NCBI GenBank assembly: GCA_012845835.1
Contig: JABAKD010000020.1
Coordinates: 2,428,936-2,492,935 of the forward strand
Direction of reading: 5' to 3'
DNA length: 64,000 bases
From: Undaria pinnatifida
Taxonomy: Eukaryota; Sar; Phaeophyceae; Laminariales; Alariaceae
Position numbers and translations under genes: made by a program. Below are positions 11,900 through 23,701 of this stretch, in pieces (the stretch's first letter is position 1; every line of letters begins with the position of its first letter). Below the pieces are notes generated by a model. That model was not told where the DNA came from. It was given only the letters and a program-made list of their open reading frames with translations, and searched no databases.

Positions 11900-12460
11900 C
11901 ATATTACTTGCGGAACCTTTCCAGCTTTTCTTTGCTTTCCAGCTTTGTTCGATATACGAAACGCCAATAGTACATACCGGTACTACTACACCAGGTTTGT
12001 ACATACCATCAGATACTACGCTGTTGGATCACATGCACGCCCAGCTCAGATCAATCCGGCTATACATGGCCCAGCAGCGCAGCGTAGCGCCGTGCGGAGC
12101 CGTGCGGAGCCATGCGGTGCGGTGCCGTGCCCTTCGCTGCGGTGCTGTGTCGCTGCGCTATGTGCTTTCTTTCGAACATAGAGCAGTACCGGGTATAATG
12201 CGTGTTGTTGTGTACGGAGTACTACTTTTCCTCTTTTTTCTTTTTCTATATGTATTTGATCTTTTACGGCACCCTGTTTTTCCCCCCACGCAAATTACCC
12301 CCGTACTGCCGATCAGAACGTAACACCGGTAACAAAAGCACACAGCACAGCTGAGCGCAACAGGGCAATTTGCTCTGCACAAGCAGCTCTTGGCATTATC
12401 AAATCGCTGTTCGCACCAAATCGTGGGCCTCTTCTTTCTGCCCCCTTTACGTAGTCTATG
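11900..12460 (-). repeat. GCACGGCAC-rich repeat family, inverted copy
   Basis: Carries GTGCGGAGCC/GCGGTGC runs plus flanks that match 31520-31680 in reverse orientation (for example CAGAAAGAAGAGGCCCA beside TTTGATAATGCCAAGAGC). Not coding. The family boundary is only approximate. Confidence 0.5.
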
Positions 12461-14214
12461 TTTTTAGTTGCATTCTTCCTTGCCTTGCGCGAGCGTAGCG
12501 GGCGGCGTCAGCCGCCCGCGGAGCGGAGCCCTTGTATAGACTATATACAGTACCTTGGAGTATGAATTTCGACAAAATCTTTGATCTCAGAGCTGGAGCG
12601 TACTTTAATTTTTACAAGGGCTCCGCATGGGTGCCGGCGATACCCTGGCAGGTATCATGTGCATGACAAGCAGGTGCCGTATCTGATATGATATGGCCTC
12701 TGTGGGAGGTGCATATCATACGAATACGACAAGGGCGTAAAGGGTTGGTACGTTGGTACCACAAACGCGGTATTGTTATGTTCGTACTCGGTACTCGGCT
12801 TCACGACTACAGAACTGCGGAACATGGGGATGACTTTCTTCGTTGTTGCGGTGCAATCAGGACAGCAACCACAACTATTACTAGTGCGTCGCCGCGTAGC
12901 TCGAGTCCGCTTGGTGTATGTACTGAGTGAGATGGACGGCAGCCAACATGAAAAATCCGCAGGGACGATCGTGGAGTTTCGCGCGCTCAAAGGATTGCTG
13001 CCTTGCAACTGCTGTGCTGCAGGCAGCTAGCAGACGTGTCAGTGCTCGTACTGCCGTGTGTGTGCGGGGCAGTAGCCAGGATTCTTGTATGATACAACGC
13101 GATCGTGCGGGGAGAAAGCCTCATCGAACACTAGACAATTAATAGTCTATTCATTCATCATCATCCTATTGTCATGCGCTGCTGTTCTTACGTTATTACG
13201 AATCGGGAAGGGTGCTTCGACCGCGTATGCAATGCGCACCGACAACGGAGAAGACAGCGGGCTCGTCTATGCGCACTGCTTCTCCACCACAGCGCTCAAG
13301 GCATATACTAGCAGCCACAACACTCTGGGATGTGATTTTTTGGGGGGGTAAAAACCTACCGAGAGGTATCAGCTTGTACGTTCATACGTACGATTTCCGA
13401 GGATGCTTCTTGTCGTGCAACCGTCCTGCTATCGTCGCGATGCTTGGCAAGACGGACTCACGACACACAACAACCGCATAGGTGGCTGAACTAAATGCTC
13501 AGCAGGGTACTCACCACGAGATGTTTTCCTGCAGGTCACGGTGGCAAGATTACCGTTCCCGTGGTACAGCGCCCTTGGCCTGCTGGGTCTTTGCCTGTGC
13601 TCCTATACGTGATACGTGGCCAACCGAGGGGCTTTTCATGCTTTTCGCCGCTGTAGTTCCGCCTCCATCAAACGCCAAACCCATAAGGAACGCGCTCCCC
13701 TCGGGCGTGTAGGGAAGCGCAGCGCACGAGTTGCGTGGCAGGACGATACCCAATAGTGCTCTTATATACGTACTATCCAACCTCGAGGTGATAGCCTTGT
13801 ATATATCGCACGGGAGTGCAGGTGACAGCTATCCCCGGAGTGTCAAACCCACGTTCGCTCAATCACGCACTAGGACCGCACTAGACCACGGAGCCCTTAC
13901 AAGCATTGCACCTTTGGAAGGTCTTGCAGTGCGCATGCTGGAGGTGAGATTTTTTAGAGGTTTGCATGTGAGGGAGGTGCCGCAATGCGTCCCTGCCGGC
14001 CTAACTTCTGGTACAGTATCGGAGAGGGGCAAGTTTGGTCACTGAAATTCTAAAAATTCCCGTTTTTCAAGTGAAAGGCAGAATATTATTCAAGTACAAG
14101 GTTCCCCTCCGGGATGTGGGCATGGGAGTGGCGCAAGTTCATTAACAACACTGCCTGCGTAAAATGATATGTGGTACAGTATCAATAGTACGACAACAGT
14201 TGTTCGGAGTCATT
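12461..14214. other. 1.75 kb without a supported gene
   Basis: Several frames of 70-120 codons are open on either strand, but none has a motif I recognise or paired splice sites. 12555-12615 holds a short minus-strand R1 end fragment. I could not locate a Helitron terminus (CTRR with a hairpin) downstream of the helicase remnant that begins at 14215. Confidence 0.4.
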
Positions 14215-14222
14215 TAAGATTG

Positions 14223-14357
14223 GCATTCAACCGTAGGTACTGTAATCCTGCGCGACGGGATCGTACACGATATTGCACGAATTTTGCATTCAACCGCAGT
14301 ACTGGAGTGTGCTGTAGTGCTGCGCGATGGGATCGTACAGGACATTGCACGAATTTG
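14223..14357. repeat. Tandem duplication within the OTU-domain remnant
   Basis: Two adjacent copies of about 65 bp, each containing TGCGCGA(C/T)GGGATCGTACA and GCACGAATTT. On minus each copy encodes a version of the Helitron OTU tail: NVLYDPIAQHYST with the expected His, then NIVYDPVAQDYST with Asp at that position, after a stop. Confidence 0.75.
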
Positions 14358-14732
14358 GTTCGGGGGGCGAGCTTGGATAGGATGTACCTGCATATATTGC
14401 GTTGATGTCGATGTTGAACAAACGGTTGGCAGCGATAATTTCAACATGTGTGCCGTAAGCGTATGCGTTGGACATGAGGTTGAGGTAGTGACCCACTGAA
14501 TCATAGAGTTCGTCGGGCTGTCCACGGGCAGCGACAGATTCGTTTCGAAAATTCCGCCTTAAATATCATCGAATGACATACCGAATAAGGGTATTGGATC
14601 ATGCAGGTGATCACGGATGTGTTCAGTATTTGCTGTCGGGTAACGAAGTGTTTGTCAGGGTGTCCATGCACTTTGCGAGCAATGCAACGAAGCAAGCAGG
14701 CACCATCTCCTACCTCATTAACAATGAACCAG

Positions 14733-14745
14733 TTGTTGTTGTCAG

Positions 14746-14779
<34 letters not shown>

Positions 14780-14790
14780 GCTGTTGTCGT
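14733..14790. repeat. GTT trinucleotide run (poly-Asn codons on minus)
   Basis: Tandem GTT on plus. On minus it encodes an Asn string between the helicase and the OTU-like domain of the Helitron remnant, flanked by Asp/Ser-rich low-complexity sequence. Confidence 0.85.
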
Positions 14791-17700
14791 CATCGCTGCT
14801 TATTTCGCCGTCTTTTTCGCTGTCGTTGTCGCTGCTGGTCTCGCTGTCGTTTTCATTTATTTTTGCATTATTATTACGCGCGGAAGGACTGACATTCAAA
14901 TGCAAGGGTTCTCTTCCAGTTGCAGCCAAAATGAACTCTCGAAAGACGACGTTGGCAACGTAGGGGACGTTGTCTACAAGCCTGTGTTCTTTGACGAGAC
15001 AGAGGATGTTGTCTCGCGAGGTGGTGCGGCTGAGAGCGACGTACAATTGTCCATGTGTGAAGACATCATCTCTGAGATCGAGGCCGACTTTCTTAAGTGT
15101 TTGTCCTTGCGATTTGTTTATTGCCATGGCGTAGCATAAACGGAGGGGGAATTGATGACGATGGAAAGTAATTCCTTTGGCGCCAATCTGACTTCGAAGC
15201 AAATTCTGGGTATTTTTACAATTGGAAACCCTTCTGCGATAACTTCCACATCAACGAAGGTAGCAGAGAGACCTCGTACGACTCCTTTTTTACCGTTAAC
15301 TAGGCCACTGCCAAAATTAATATTCCCGATGAACATTACCAAAGCTCCGATTTTAAGTTGCAAATCATGTGGAGGTGTGCCTGGTACAGTAACCGTGTTC
15401 AGGTATTCTACGGACACGACCTCCGGCATGTTTTCTGTGTCATCGGTCACGAGTCGGTCTGAACTCTTCTCGTGCTGTGCTTCTCCTGGCAACATGTTTA
15501 GAACGAATTCGTTGATTTCGTCTATGCTGTCATTAGTGGGTGCTAATATGCCACGATAATCAAAATTGTTGTGGTTTACTTGCAAAAGATCAGGATGAAC
15601 GGCTTGAATGAGGTCTTCGAAGTTAGTAGTACCCTTGATCTGGCACGTATGTTTGGAGCCGACAGGGTTTTTCGTTGTGTGCATGAGAGGTATAGCTGTA
15701 GACCCATCGGCAAGGGTTATAGGTTCAATGTCGCCTTTGCCAACGGCTAGTACAGTCTGCGCGTAGGGAATGTCTCCCCGATCTCTCATTGACTTTGTGA
15801 GACGGAAACGTTGTACATGTTTCCAGAGATGCGAGGACAAAAAAGCGTCATCGACAACGTCTGCAGCAGTACCAAACTTTACAATTGGTCCACACTGGCG
15901 CCAATCTCATGAGAAAACAATCGTTTTGCCACCAAAATGGAGGTCGTTGTCCATGAGATCTCTGGTCGTTAAATCTAAAGCTTCTGAAGCGTATTTGCTT
16001 GACATTGGGCCTTCGTCCCATATTAATAATCCGGCTCGTTTTAACACGTCAGCTGTTTGAGACTCTGCTTGGATATTGCACGTGCTACCACTAACTGCGG
16101 CTGGACCGAAGGGAAGTTTCAAAGTTGAATGCGCTGTGAGACCACCAGGAAGGATCAATGCCGCCATGCCAGTAGATGCGGTGCACAAGACGAGTGTTTC
16201 ACTTGCTCTAAGAGATGCAGCGATAGTCGTTTCAGTGAATGTTTTTCCGGTGCCGGCGGGAGCATCGATCATGTATACACCACCTGTCTCTTGTATGACG
16301 CTGGATGTGATGGCATCAAACACTGTTCTCTGTTCTTGGGTAAGTTGGGGGATAAGTTGATTGGACAACTCTTGCATTTGTTGTTGGTCGAAAGCCCCGA
16401 GCAAGCGGTCGAACTCTGTATTATCGTGGTGAACTTTGGGCAACCCGTATTTATCTGTCGTTCTGCCATGTTTGTGAAGCATGAGATCTATGGACTTTGG
16501 GGCAGCGTTAACGGCAGCGGCCTGTGCAAGATTCGAGGCGAAGTCTGCGGCAAGATCGTCTTGGAAAACCTCCCACAGGGCTGTTGCAGGTGCACCATGC
16601 AAAGTAAGCGTTGTGAACAGCTGACGCAATTCTATGGCGGTTGAAAACCCAATGGCTTTCTGCAGGCATATGGTGTATTGTTCAAGGCCATGAACGGGAC
16701 CCATAGCTCTTGCTGCATGTTCAAATGTTTCTTGGAGGAGGCCATTGACTGTCTGGATACGCGTCCAGCTGGTCGCGGGTTTATGAAGTAAGAGCAGGCG
16801 TAGGAACCATATATCACCTTGGTCAGGGCTCATGTACTGAAGGCGAGCTACCACTGGCTTTGTCCGGGAATAGACAAAGTTGAGGTAGCGATCGCGCCAT
16901 TGCGTCGTGGACGTGCCGTTGTCGTCTGAGTTTTCGTCGTCGGTGGAGTCGTCACTCCTCGCACTGGCTCGCTTTGATGTTCGTTGTTTTGGTTTAACAA
17001 TGTATTGCTCGAAGTATTGTAGGTACGTTAACTCGTGAAATCGTGGGTAGCGAGGGCGTCCGAAGTACTTCATCAAGTTTGATACGGAGGCGGCGGCTAC
17101 GGATCGTTGGATCTCGGTAGAGTCTGCTTCGTCGAGCACAACTGGTTGCTCTCCTTGAAGGTGAACAAATAGTAAAACGACGGTGGGTGCGCGCTCTTGA
17201 GACCTAAATCCAAAAATTTGCCATATTGCCTCGGAGCTTGAAATGTAGCGTACAATGCGATACGCTTCTATTTCGTTGCCGTTGTACGTTATTTTTGCTC
17301 GAGTAGAGTCGGCCGGCTTATACGCATACTTGTATAGGTACGCAATGACAGCTCGTCCCGTTACCATGTCGACGCAAGTATGGCAATCGTACTTCATAAT
17401 CAAGTACGGGCTGTACGGCACTATAGATCGGTAGTCTATGGTCGTTTCCACGGTCTTGTTTTCACCGTTCTTGCATTTTATTGTGGCGTTGTCTTCGTTG
17501 TCTAGTCGGCGGTATTCCGCTCGGCCAGACTTTTCGTTGAGAGCGAGGCTGCTGCGAAACGGTTGGGGATAGTGCATCTTGCAATATTTTCTTTTGGTTT
17601 TGGAATCTGTTTTCATGCAAGGTGCCGAAGGGTTGAATGTACCACACTTCTTATGAACCATATACTGGAGGACTCTTCGTCGAAGTTCACCGTTTGCAAT

Positions 17701-19510
17701 ATGAGGATCTGGAAGGTTTGTCCATGTTCATTGGTCAACTTCTTGTAACTGCTCGGGGCTTGATCCTTCGAATTTTGATGATGATGTGGGCATGGACGCA
17801 ACCTCGGCCTTGGTACTCAATAACATAAAGCATGTAATGCATCTTGCCGAAGAGGTTGTTTTTAAGGTCTGCCAAAAGAGATCTGAGTTTCATTTTGAAA
17901 TCACGGTTGATCAAATCTGGGCGATTCATTCCTATTTGGCCTTTGTGTAAGTTTTCTACTATCTCTGGCCATTTGGGGTTTGCTGTGAACGTTACCATCA
18001 AGTGTGGCTTTTGGCTTTTCCCATACGTGTGACTACGGCCATTGCATCCAATTGCTTCCTTTTGCGGTTTGCCGGGGCCCCATGAAAACTGACTGGGAGG
18101 CGTTTTCCAACGGTAGCCTCTGGTGCAGCGTCGTTGATAGCGTTGAGTGTTGTGAGACGTTTCTTTGGAAGTTGCTTATCGCAATAAGAAAGAACTAAAT
18201 CATCTTGCCTTGCATAGGAGTCACAGGCATGTTCTTGAGCAAGCGTCGACAGAATTTGGAAAGCGGGCTCGCACAGGAGTCGTTGACGACAATATTGAAA
18301 AATCTGAACTGGTTTCCCAGTAGTTGTTGAGAGTGTGCGTGATTTCCTGTTGTCACCGTACCACCCTGGGCTCCAACCTGGTTCGCCAAAATAGTGCAAA
18401 AATGGGAATTGTAGAGATTCATATAAAACGGACCAGATAGGCACGAACCGAGGCTGGCCACATTCGTCAGTTGGACCGCTGCGCGGAAATGTGTAGACAT
18501 GCCTTTGGGCAGGTGTGCGGTAATTGTCTTTGTATAATAAAGCTGCAATTTCAGTGCGAGCGGTTGGTGTAACACGAGCCGTCTCCTCGAATGATATGCA
18601 CAGGTTGTGCTGTTCGCTCTGGTCGATTTCAAGGAGAAGGGTACGGTGTTGTTTGACCCACTTGTTGTCTTGTTTGATACGATTACTCAAGTATGTGAGA
18701 GTATCTGCATCTAGGTTCAGGCGTTTGGCGTTTGCTTGAAGTTCATTGTCATAGATGTACATTCTTGCTTGGTTGTTAGCTACGGTGCCTCCGTACGATT
18801 CACGGAAACTATCCATTACACGGTGATACGGTTTGCCGTGGAGCTTGAGCATGCTAGGGTATGAGGGTTGTGTCCAAGTGGGCGAAGGTGATGCTCCAAG
18901 GGCTGTCATCGCAAATGTGCCATTATAAGAGCGTTGGCGTTTCAGGAAACTAGGAGTGCTAAACACATCCTTAATATCTGGAGGAAGAGAAAGGAGTGGG
19001 TGCACGACATACTTGCCTTTGCTGCAACAGTTTATGTTTTCTTCTTTCCATTTCAGGGCACTGCAAAACTTGCACTGGGTATTGAGTGGGTTGTTCAAGT
19101 TCAAGTACCGAACACTGTGTGGATCGGGCAAGACGACAGAAAGATCTCCAAATGGAAGGACCCCAAGACGATGAGAACGTGAAACACGCGATGGTGGTGA
19201 CGATGGAGCCCTGCTCATTACGTAGAAACCTCTCTTCTTGTATTTTCTCTTGTATTACACCGTTAACCACGCGTTCCCTAGTTTGGCTTACGGAAATTCC
19301 TTTCTATGCCTTTCTATTCTCTGTGGGGATATGTCTCTTGCACTAAACCTTCTTTAACCACGCGTTCCCTGAAGAGTCACTCGTATGGCTTGGCAATTTA
19401 TTTCTATTCTCTGTAGAAGTATACTTCTCGCGTACTCGCTTGCTTTTCGCGTGCTCGCTTGCGCAACGCTCGATGTTCCAAGTTCAAGTTCAATGTCCAA
19501 TGTGGTGAGC

Positions 19511-19777
19511 CTAAGAAAGGTCCAGTTGTTCGCCCCTGGCGAGGCTCTCGCGGGGACGCTTGGAAGGGGTTGAGTTCCGGCTAGCGGCGAGGTTGCGAGA
19601 TCTCTGGGCGCTGTTTGTCGTCGCACGCACGTCGGCTTTCGTCGTGATCTCCTCCACCATTTGGCGGCGGCGCTTCAGGGCACAGCCGACGTGCCACGGC
19701 TTGATGCACGAAGCCACGAGGTGGTCGCCTTCGGAGATGAAGGCCTTGTCCTCGTCACGGAGGCAATCCTGACACAT
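19511..19777 (-). CDS. Possible upstream exon or fragment with a CxxC cluster
   Basis: An open minus frame of 88 codons begins MCQDCLRDEDKAFISEG and continues through SCIKPWHVGC to an Arg/Lys-rich tail. The spacing of Cys and His (CxxC, then C-x4-H-x2-C) suggests a small zinc-binding unit. It lies 290 bases upstream of the Helitron protein, in the same orientation, and could be its first exon or a separate gene fragment. I found no definite splice link. Function unknown. Confidence 0.35.
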   Translation of the reverse strand: MCQDCLRDEDKAFISEGDHLVASCIKPWHVGCALKRRRQMVEEITTKADVRATTNSAQRSRNLAASRNSTPSKRPRESLARGEQLDLS

Positions 19778-20104
19778 TTTGCCAATCTGTAACGCGTGGC
19801 AACAATAATAGAGAAGGGAGGGCAGCGGAGGCGAAGCGAGTTTTAGAAATCTGGCTGAAATGTACTTGCACGATAATTATTTGTAAAATATCCACAAATA
19901 TCATACAAACGAAAGCAACATGCTGTTGTTGCTGCTACTGCTGTAGCTCTAAAAGTTGCGTGTTTTGTGTGTGATTTGAGCAGGGAAAGTCATTGTCGCG
20001 CAGCACCTACAACGTGGACATTGATGTTCTATCGGAGAAATAACGTGTGCATTGATGTTATATCGGAGAAAAACAAATTAATACAACCAAAGTAATGACA
20101 AACA

Positions 20105-20640
20105 AAACAATATCGGAAAATTATCGGAAAAAAATCTACGAGATGATTGTTTGTGTGCGGATAGCGCTGTGCTGTGCTATGCTTGTGGTCAAACGGGACT
20201 TGTGGTGAAGTGGGACTTCCCTACAATAGGGAATTTGCTGAAACAATATCGAAAACAATATCGGGGAATCATTGGCCAAATACCGGAAAAAATATCGGGA
20301 ACAATATCGGAAAAAAGATCGGCGAGATATCGGGAAGAATATCGGAAACAATTATCGGAAAAATATCGGACAAATATCGAAACAAATATCGGGGAAATAT
20401 TCGACGATTATACTAAGCGAAAGCCAACTAACATCGGCATGCGCTTGTCGAGCAGCACCCCCTACGTGTCGTGTGCTTTGATTGCTGTTTAGAGGGCTGT
20501 GCTGCGCAATGCTTGTGGTAGTACGGGACTTTCGTACGATGATGGTAAATTTGCTGAAAACAATATCGAAAACAATATCGGGAAATTATGGGACAAATAT
20601 CGGAAAAAAATATCAGAAATAATATCGGAAACGACGGAGC
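20105..20640. repeat. TATCGGAAAA-type satellite-like array
   Basis: Dense degenerate repeats of TATCGG followed by A-rich bases, about 10-14 bp per unit. Two longer copies start at GCTTGTGGT (20183 and 20511), each with GGGACTT and TTTGCTGAAA followed by ACAATATCGAAAACAATAT. Frames reading KYRKKYRE or YFFRYLS are products of the repeat. Confidence 0.85.
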
Positions 20641-20755
20641 CCTGAATTGTCTGACGTGTTGCTGAATTTCTGAAAATGTAGTGTGGTCCCAACGATTTCT
20701 TCTAATATATCTTCTGCTGCTTTTTTTCTGATGCTTTCCCGGATGTGTTTCACAG

Positions 20756-20874
20756 GTAAATTCTCCTCCACCGGAAAGGCTCTTTACGCGAACTTCCACC
20801 TCCACGAGACTGACTGTGTCACCAAGACCGAAGACGACACACCGGTCAATGCCAAGAAGCCCTCCTTCACCGAC
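20756..20874 (+). pseudogene. Captured exon of an unknown gene, left arm
   Basis: 119 bp between an AG acceptor and GAC followed by GTAAGT, open in one frame (about 39 codons with a split first codon). The matching arm copy keeps the frame with three amino-acid changes near the end, which suggests coding ancestry. No flanking exon of the same gene was found, so it looks like an isolated captured exon. Confidence 0.5.
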
Positions 20875-21049
20875 GTAAGTTGTGGTTCTCTCCCTGTATT
20901 ATTATCCAGTATCATCGTGTATTATCTTTCTGATTTGTTTATGATATTTTTTTTCGTACAAAATATCGAAAGAAAAATATCATAAACAAATCAGAAAGAT
21001 AATACACGATGATACTGGATAATACTACAGGGAGAGAACCCCAACTCAC

Positions 21050-21168
21050 GTCGTTGGAGGAGGGCTTCCTGGCGTTGACCGGTGTGTCGTCTTCGGTCTT
21101 GGTGACACAGTCAGTCTCGTGGAGGTGGAAGTTCGCGTAAAGAGCCTTTCCGGTGGAGGAGAATTTAC
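21050..21168 (-). pseudogene. Captured exon of an unknown gene, right arm
   Basis: Inverted partner of 20756-20874, same length, frame and splice signals. Near its end the protein differs (NARKPSSND against NAKKPSFTD). Confidence 0.5.
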
Positions 21169-21248
21169 CTGCGAAACACATCCGGGAAAGCATCAGAAAA
21201 AAAGCAGCAGAAGATATATGAGAAGAAATCGTTGGGACCACACTACTC

Positions 21249-21882
21249 CCAAACAAAACAGCACCACACGAAACGATGCGACAGGCAGCCATGAACACAC
21301 GGCAGTCAGCATGACGAAACGACACAGTGATATAACAATGACACGACATAGTCTCTCGGCTAGGTATACACGCACGGCCATGCACGCATGTGTTACAGAA
21401 GCACGCCGCAAACTTCACGATCTATCGACCTACTGCTGTGCGAAAATCGAACAAAAACTTCACGATCGATCGACCGAAAATATACGGACCGTTTTCGTAC
21501 TGATTTGCCATGTCGTACGATCCTTACATTTACTGGAAAAAAGAGTACAAAGTCGAGGAGAAATTATTTCTCCACGCCCAAACTAAACAGCACCACACCA
21601 AACGATGGGACAGGCAGCCATGAACACGACAGTCAGCATGACGAAACGACACGACGACAGCATAACGACTCGACATACTGTAGTCTCTCGGCTAAGAATA
21701 CACGCACGACCATGCACGCTTGTCTTACAGCAGCACGCCGCAGCGTTGACCTACCGAAAATGTACTGCTGTGCAAATATCGAACAAAAACTGCACGAGCG
21801 ATCGACCGAAAAATAAGGACCGTTTTCGTAGTTATTTGCAATGTCGTGCGATCCTTACATTTATTTACAGAAAAAAAGAGTG
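21249..21882. repeat. ~330-bp tandem array, first two copies
   Basis: Units start near AAACAGCACCACAC (21255 and 21583) and include GACAGGCAGCCATGAACAC, GATCGATCGACCGAAAA and GGACCGTTTTCGTA. The second copy is cut at 21890 by the hAT-like element and the array resumes at 23702. No coding role. Confidence 0.8.
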
Positions 21883-21890
21883 CAAAAAAC

Positions 21891-22561
21891 CAGGGCTTTT
21901 CACGGGTCATGACCCGACCCGCGGGTCGGGTCAAGGGGGTTTCAAAATCTCGCGAGTCGGGTCGGGTCGGGTCATTACGTTTTAAAATCTCACTGGTCGG
22001 GTCGAGTCGGGTCAAGAGGTTTTCAAAATCTCGCGGGTCGGGTCGGGTCGGGTCAAGAGGCTTCAAAATCTCGCGGGTCGGGTCGGGTCGGGTCAAGAGG
22101 TTTCAAAATCTCGCGGGTCGGGTCGGGTCGGGTCAATAGGTTTTCAAAATCTCTCGGGTCGGGTCGGGTCATGACCCGCGAGATACGGGTCACTTCGCGG
22201 GTCAAGCCATAATGACCCGCGGGTCAAACCCGCGGATCTGGCCGGCGGGTCCGCCTTTTTCAACTTACAGCTGAGAGCCACATTGATGCCATGCAGGCGC
22301 CCCGCGGGTCGGGCCCGCGGGTCGGCCAATAAAATACAAACATTTTCGCTTCCTGCCTCCCTCGTGCCGATGCTCCCATCATATGCCATCACAGCGTGCA
22401 GAACAATCACCAGGCAGTAGCCCTAGCTACTCGTACCAAGGCATACAGCAGTGTGACGCGAATCCCGTACCTACTGAAGCCGTAACAACAGCAGTAATAT
22501 TACGGTCATACCAGTACGAAAAGTGACCAAACGTAAAAAGGCAAGGAAGGGCAGTCGTCGT

Positions 22562-22595
<34 letters not shown>

Positions 22596-23693
22596 CTGGC
22601 AGCAGCAAGTACCAGCAGCAGACCCCGGATTCTCGCGGATCGCAGCCGCTGCTGACAGACCCACCGCCCCAGTTGTGGGCTTGCTGCCGGAGGCGGCTCA
22701 GCTAGGCTGCTTGCCGGGGCTGGAGACTGCACAGATAGAAGATAGATACAGCAGTAGTAGTAGCTAGCTCGAGAACTATCATCATGCCAGTGCACGAAAT
22801 GTGACCAAACGTAAAAAAACAAGAAGAGCAGCCGTTGTCGAAGCAGCAGCAGCAGGAGCAGCAGCGCAGCAGTAGCAGCGCCCTGGCAGCAGCAAGCACC
22901 AGCAGCAGACAACGCATCCTCGCGGATCACATCCCCTGCTGACGGATCCACCGCCCCAGTTGTGGGCTTGCTGCCGGAGGCGGCTCAGCTAGGCTGCTTG
23001 CCGGGACCGGAGATTGCACTTATGACTTATAACTAGCTCGCTCGTCGGGTCGCTCGTCGGGTCGCTCGTCGGGTCGACCCGGTGGTCTAGCGGTACGGGC
23101 ATGTCCATGCATGTGGGTTGCGGTTTCTTTCCTATTTCTCGCGCGCACACCACATGGCATAATCATCAGCTGCGAACAATGCCGGTAAAAAATGCAGAGA
23201 ACACGACATACTGGGAAAAGTACGAGGGACCAAGGACCAACCAACCGACCGAGGAATACATGCTTTGACTCGTGACTTTTCGACTTTGACCCGTGAGAAA
23301 TGTCACGGGTCAAGTTAACGTGACCCGCCAGACGACCCGAATCTCGCGGGTCACCCGGATTTTCGCGGGTCGGGTCGGGTCGGGTCAGGAGGATTTCAAA
23401 ATCTTGCGGGTCGGGTCGGGTCGGGTCAGGACGAGTTCAAAATCTCGCGGGTCGGGTCGGGTCGGGTCAAGACGTCTCGAAAATCTCGCGGGTCGGGTCG
23501 GGTCGGGTCAAGACGTCTCGAAAATCTCGCGGATCGGGTCAGGTCAGGTCGGGTCAAGATGTCTCGAAAATCTCGCGGGTCGGGTCGGGTCGGGTCAAGA
23601 CGTCTCAAAAATCTCGCGGGTCGGGTCGGGTCAGCTGACCCGACCCGACCCGACCCGACCCGCGAGATTTGACCCGACCCGTGAAAAGCCCTG
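21891..23693. mobile_element. hAT-like non-autonomous element, 1.8 kb, 8-bp target duplication
   Basis: Ends are CAGGGCTTTTCACGGGTC and its complement. The sequence is flanked on both sides by CAAAAAAC (21883-21890 and 23694-23701), a perfect 8-bp duplication. CAGGG termini with 8-bp duplications are typical of the hAT superfamily. Both ends consist of GGGTC minisatellite arranged as long inverted repeats. The middle holds two ~280-bp tandem copies (22511-22730 and 22789-23018) with CAG runs and CAGTTGTGGGCTTGCTGCCG. No transposase is encoded. The sister array copy near 24040 shows the uninterrupted site, GTGCAAAACACGGCGCCATG. Confidence 0.85.
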
Positions 23694-23701
23694 CAAAAAA
23701 C

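Larger units (their letters stand above)
14215..19218 (-). pseudogene. Helitron Rep-helicase with OTU protease domain, disrupted
   Basis: Rolling-circle transposon protein read on minus. The N-terminal part (19218-17998) has a CKFC zinc-type motif, a Glu and a CC pair. TFTANPKWPEI and GRGCVHAHIII follow; HAH, the HUH nuclease motif, is at 17794-17786. After it come CPM-type Cys clusters and AYLYKYAYKP, in the position of the catalytic Tyr motif. The Pif1-like helicase has APAGTGKT (near 16250), LLIWDEGPM, and NKSQGQTL with THGQLYVALSR. A poly-Asn linker (14790-14733) leads to an OTU-like domain: GDGACLLRCIA with the catalytic Cys, and YDPIAQHYST with the His. Breaks are a frameshift near 18000, another near 17690, an in-frame TGA at 15909-15907 where the family has Gly, a frameshift near 15175, and one near 14560. 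It cannot encode an active product as it stands. Confidence 0.88.
20679..21247. repeat. Inverted duplication with ~275-bp arms carrying an exon in each arm
   Basis: The left arm starts TAGTGTGGTCCCAACGATTT and the right arm ends with its complement; the centre is near 20960. The arms differ at a small number of positions. Each arm contains the same 119-bp open segment flanked by an intact acceptor (TTTCACAG or TTTCGCAG) and donor (GTAAGT or GTGAGT), at 20756-20874 on plus and 21168-21050 on minus. The open segment reads FSSTGKALYANFHLHETDC followed by KTEDDTPVNA. I do not recognise the protein. A transcript across the region would fold into a long hairpin. Confidence 0.85.
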
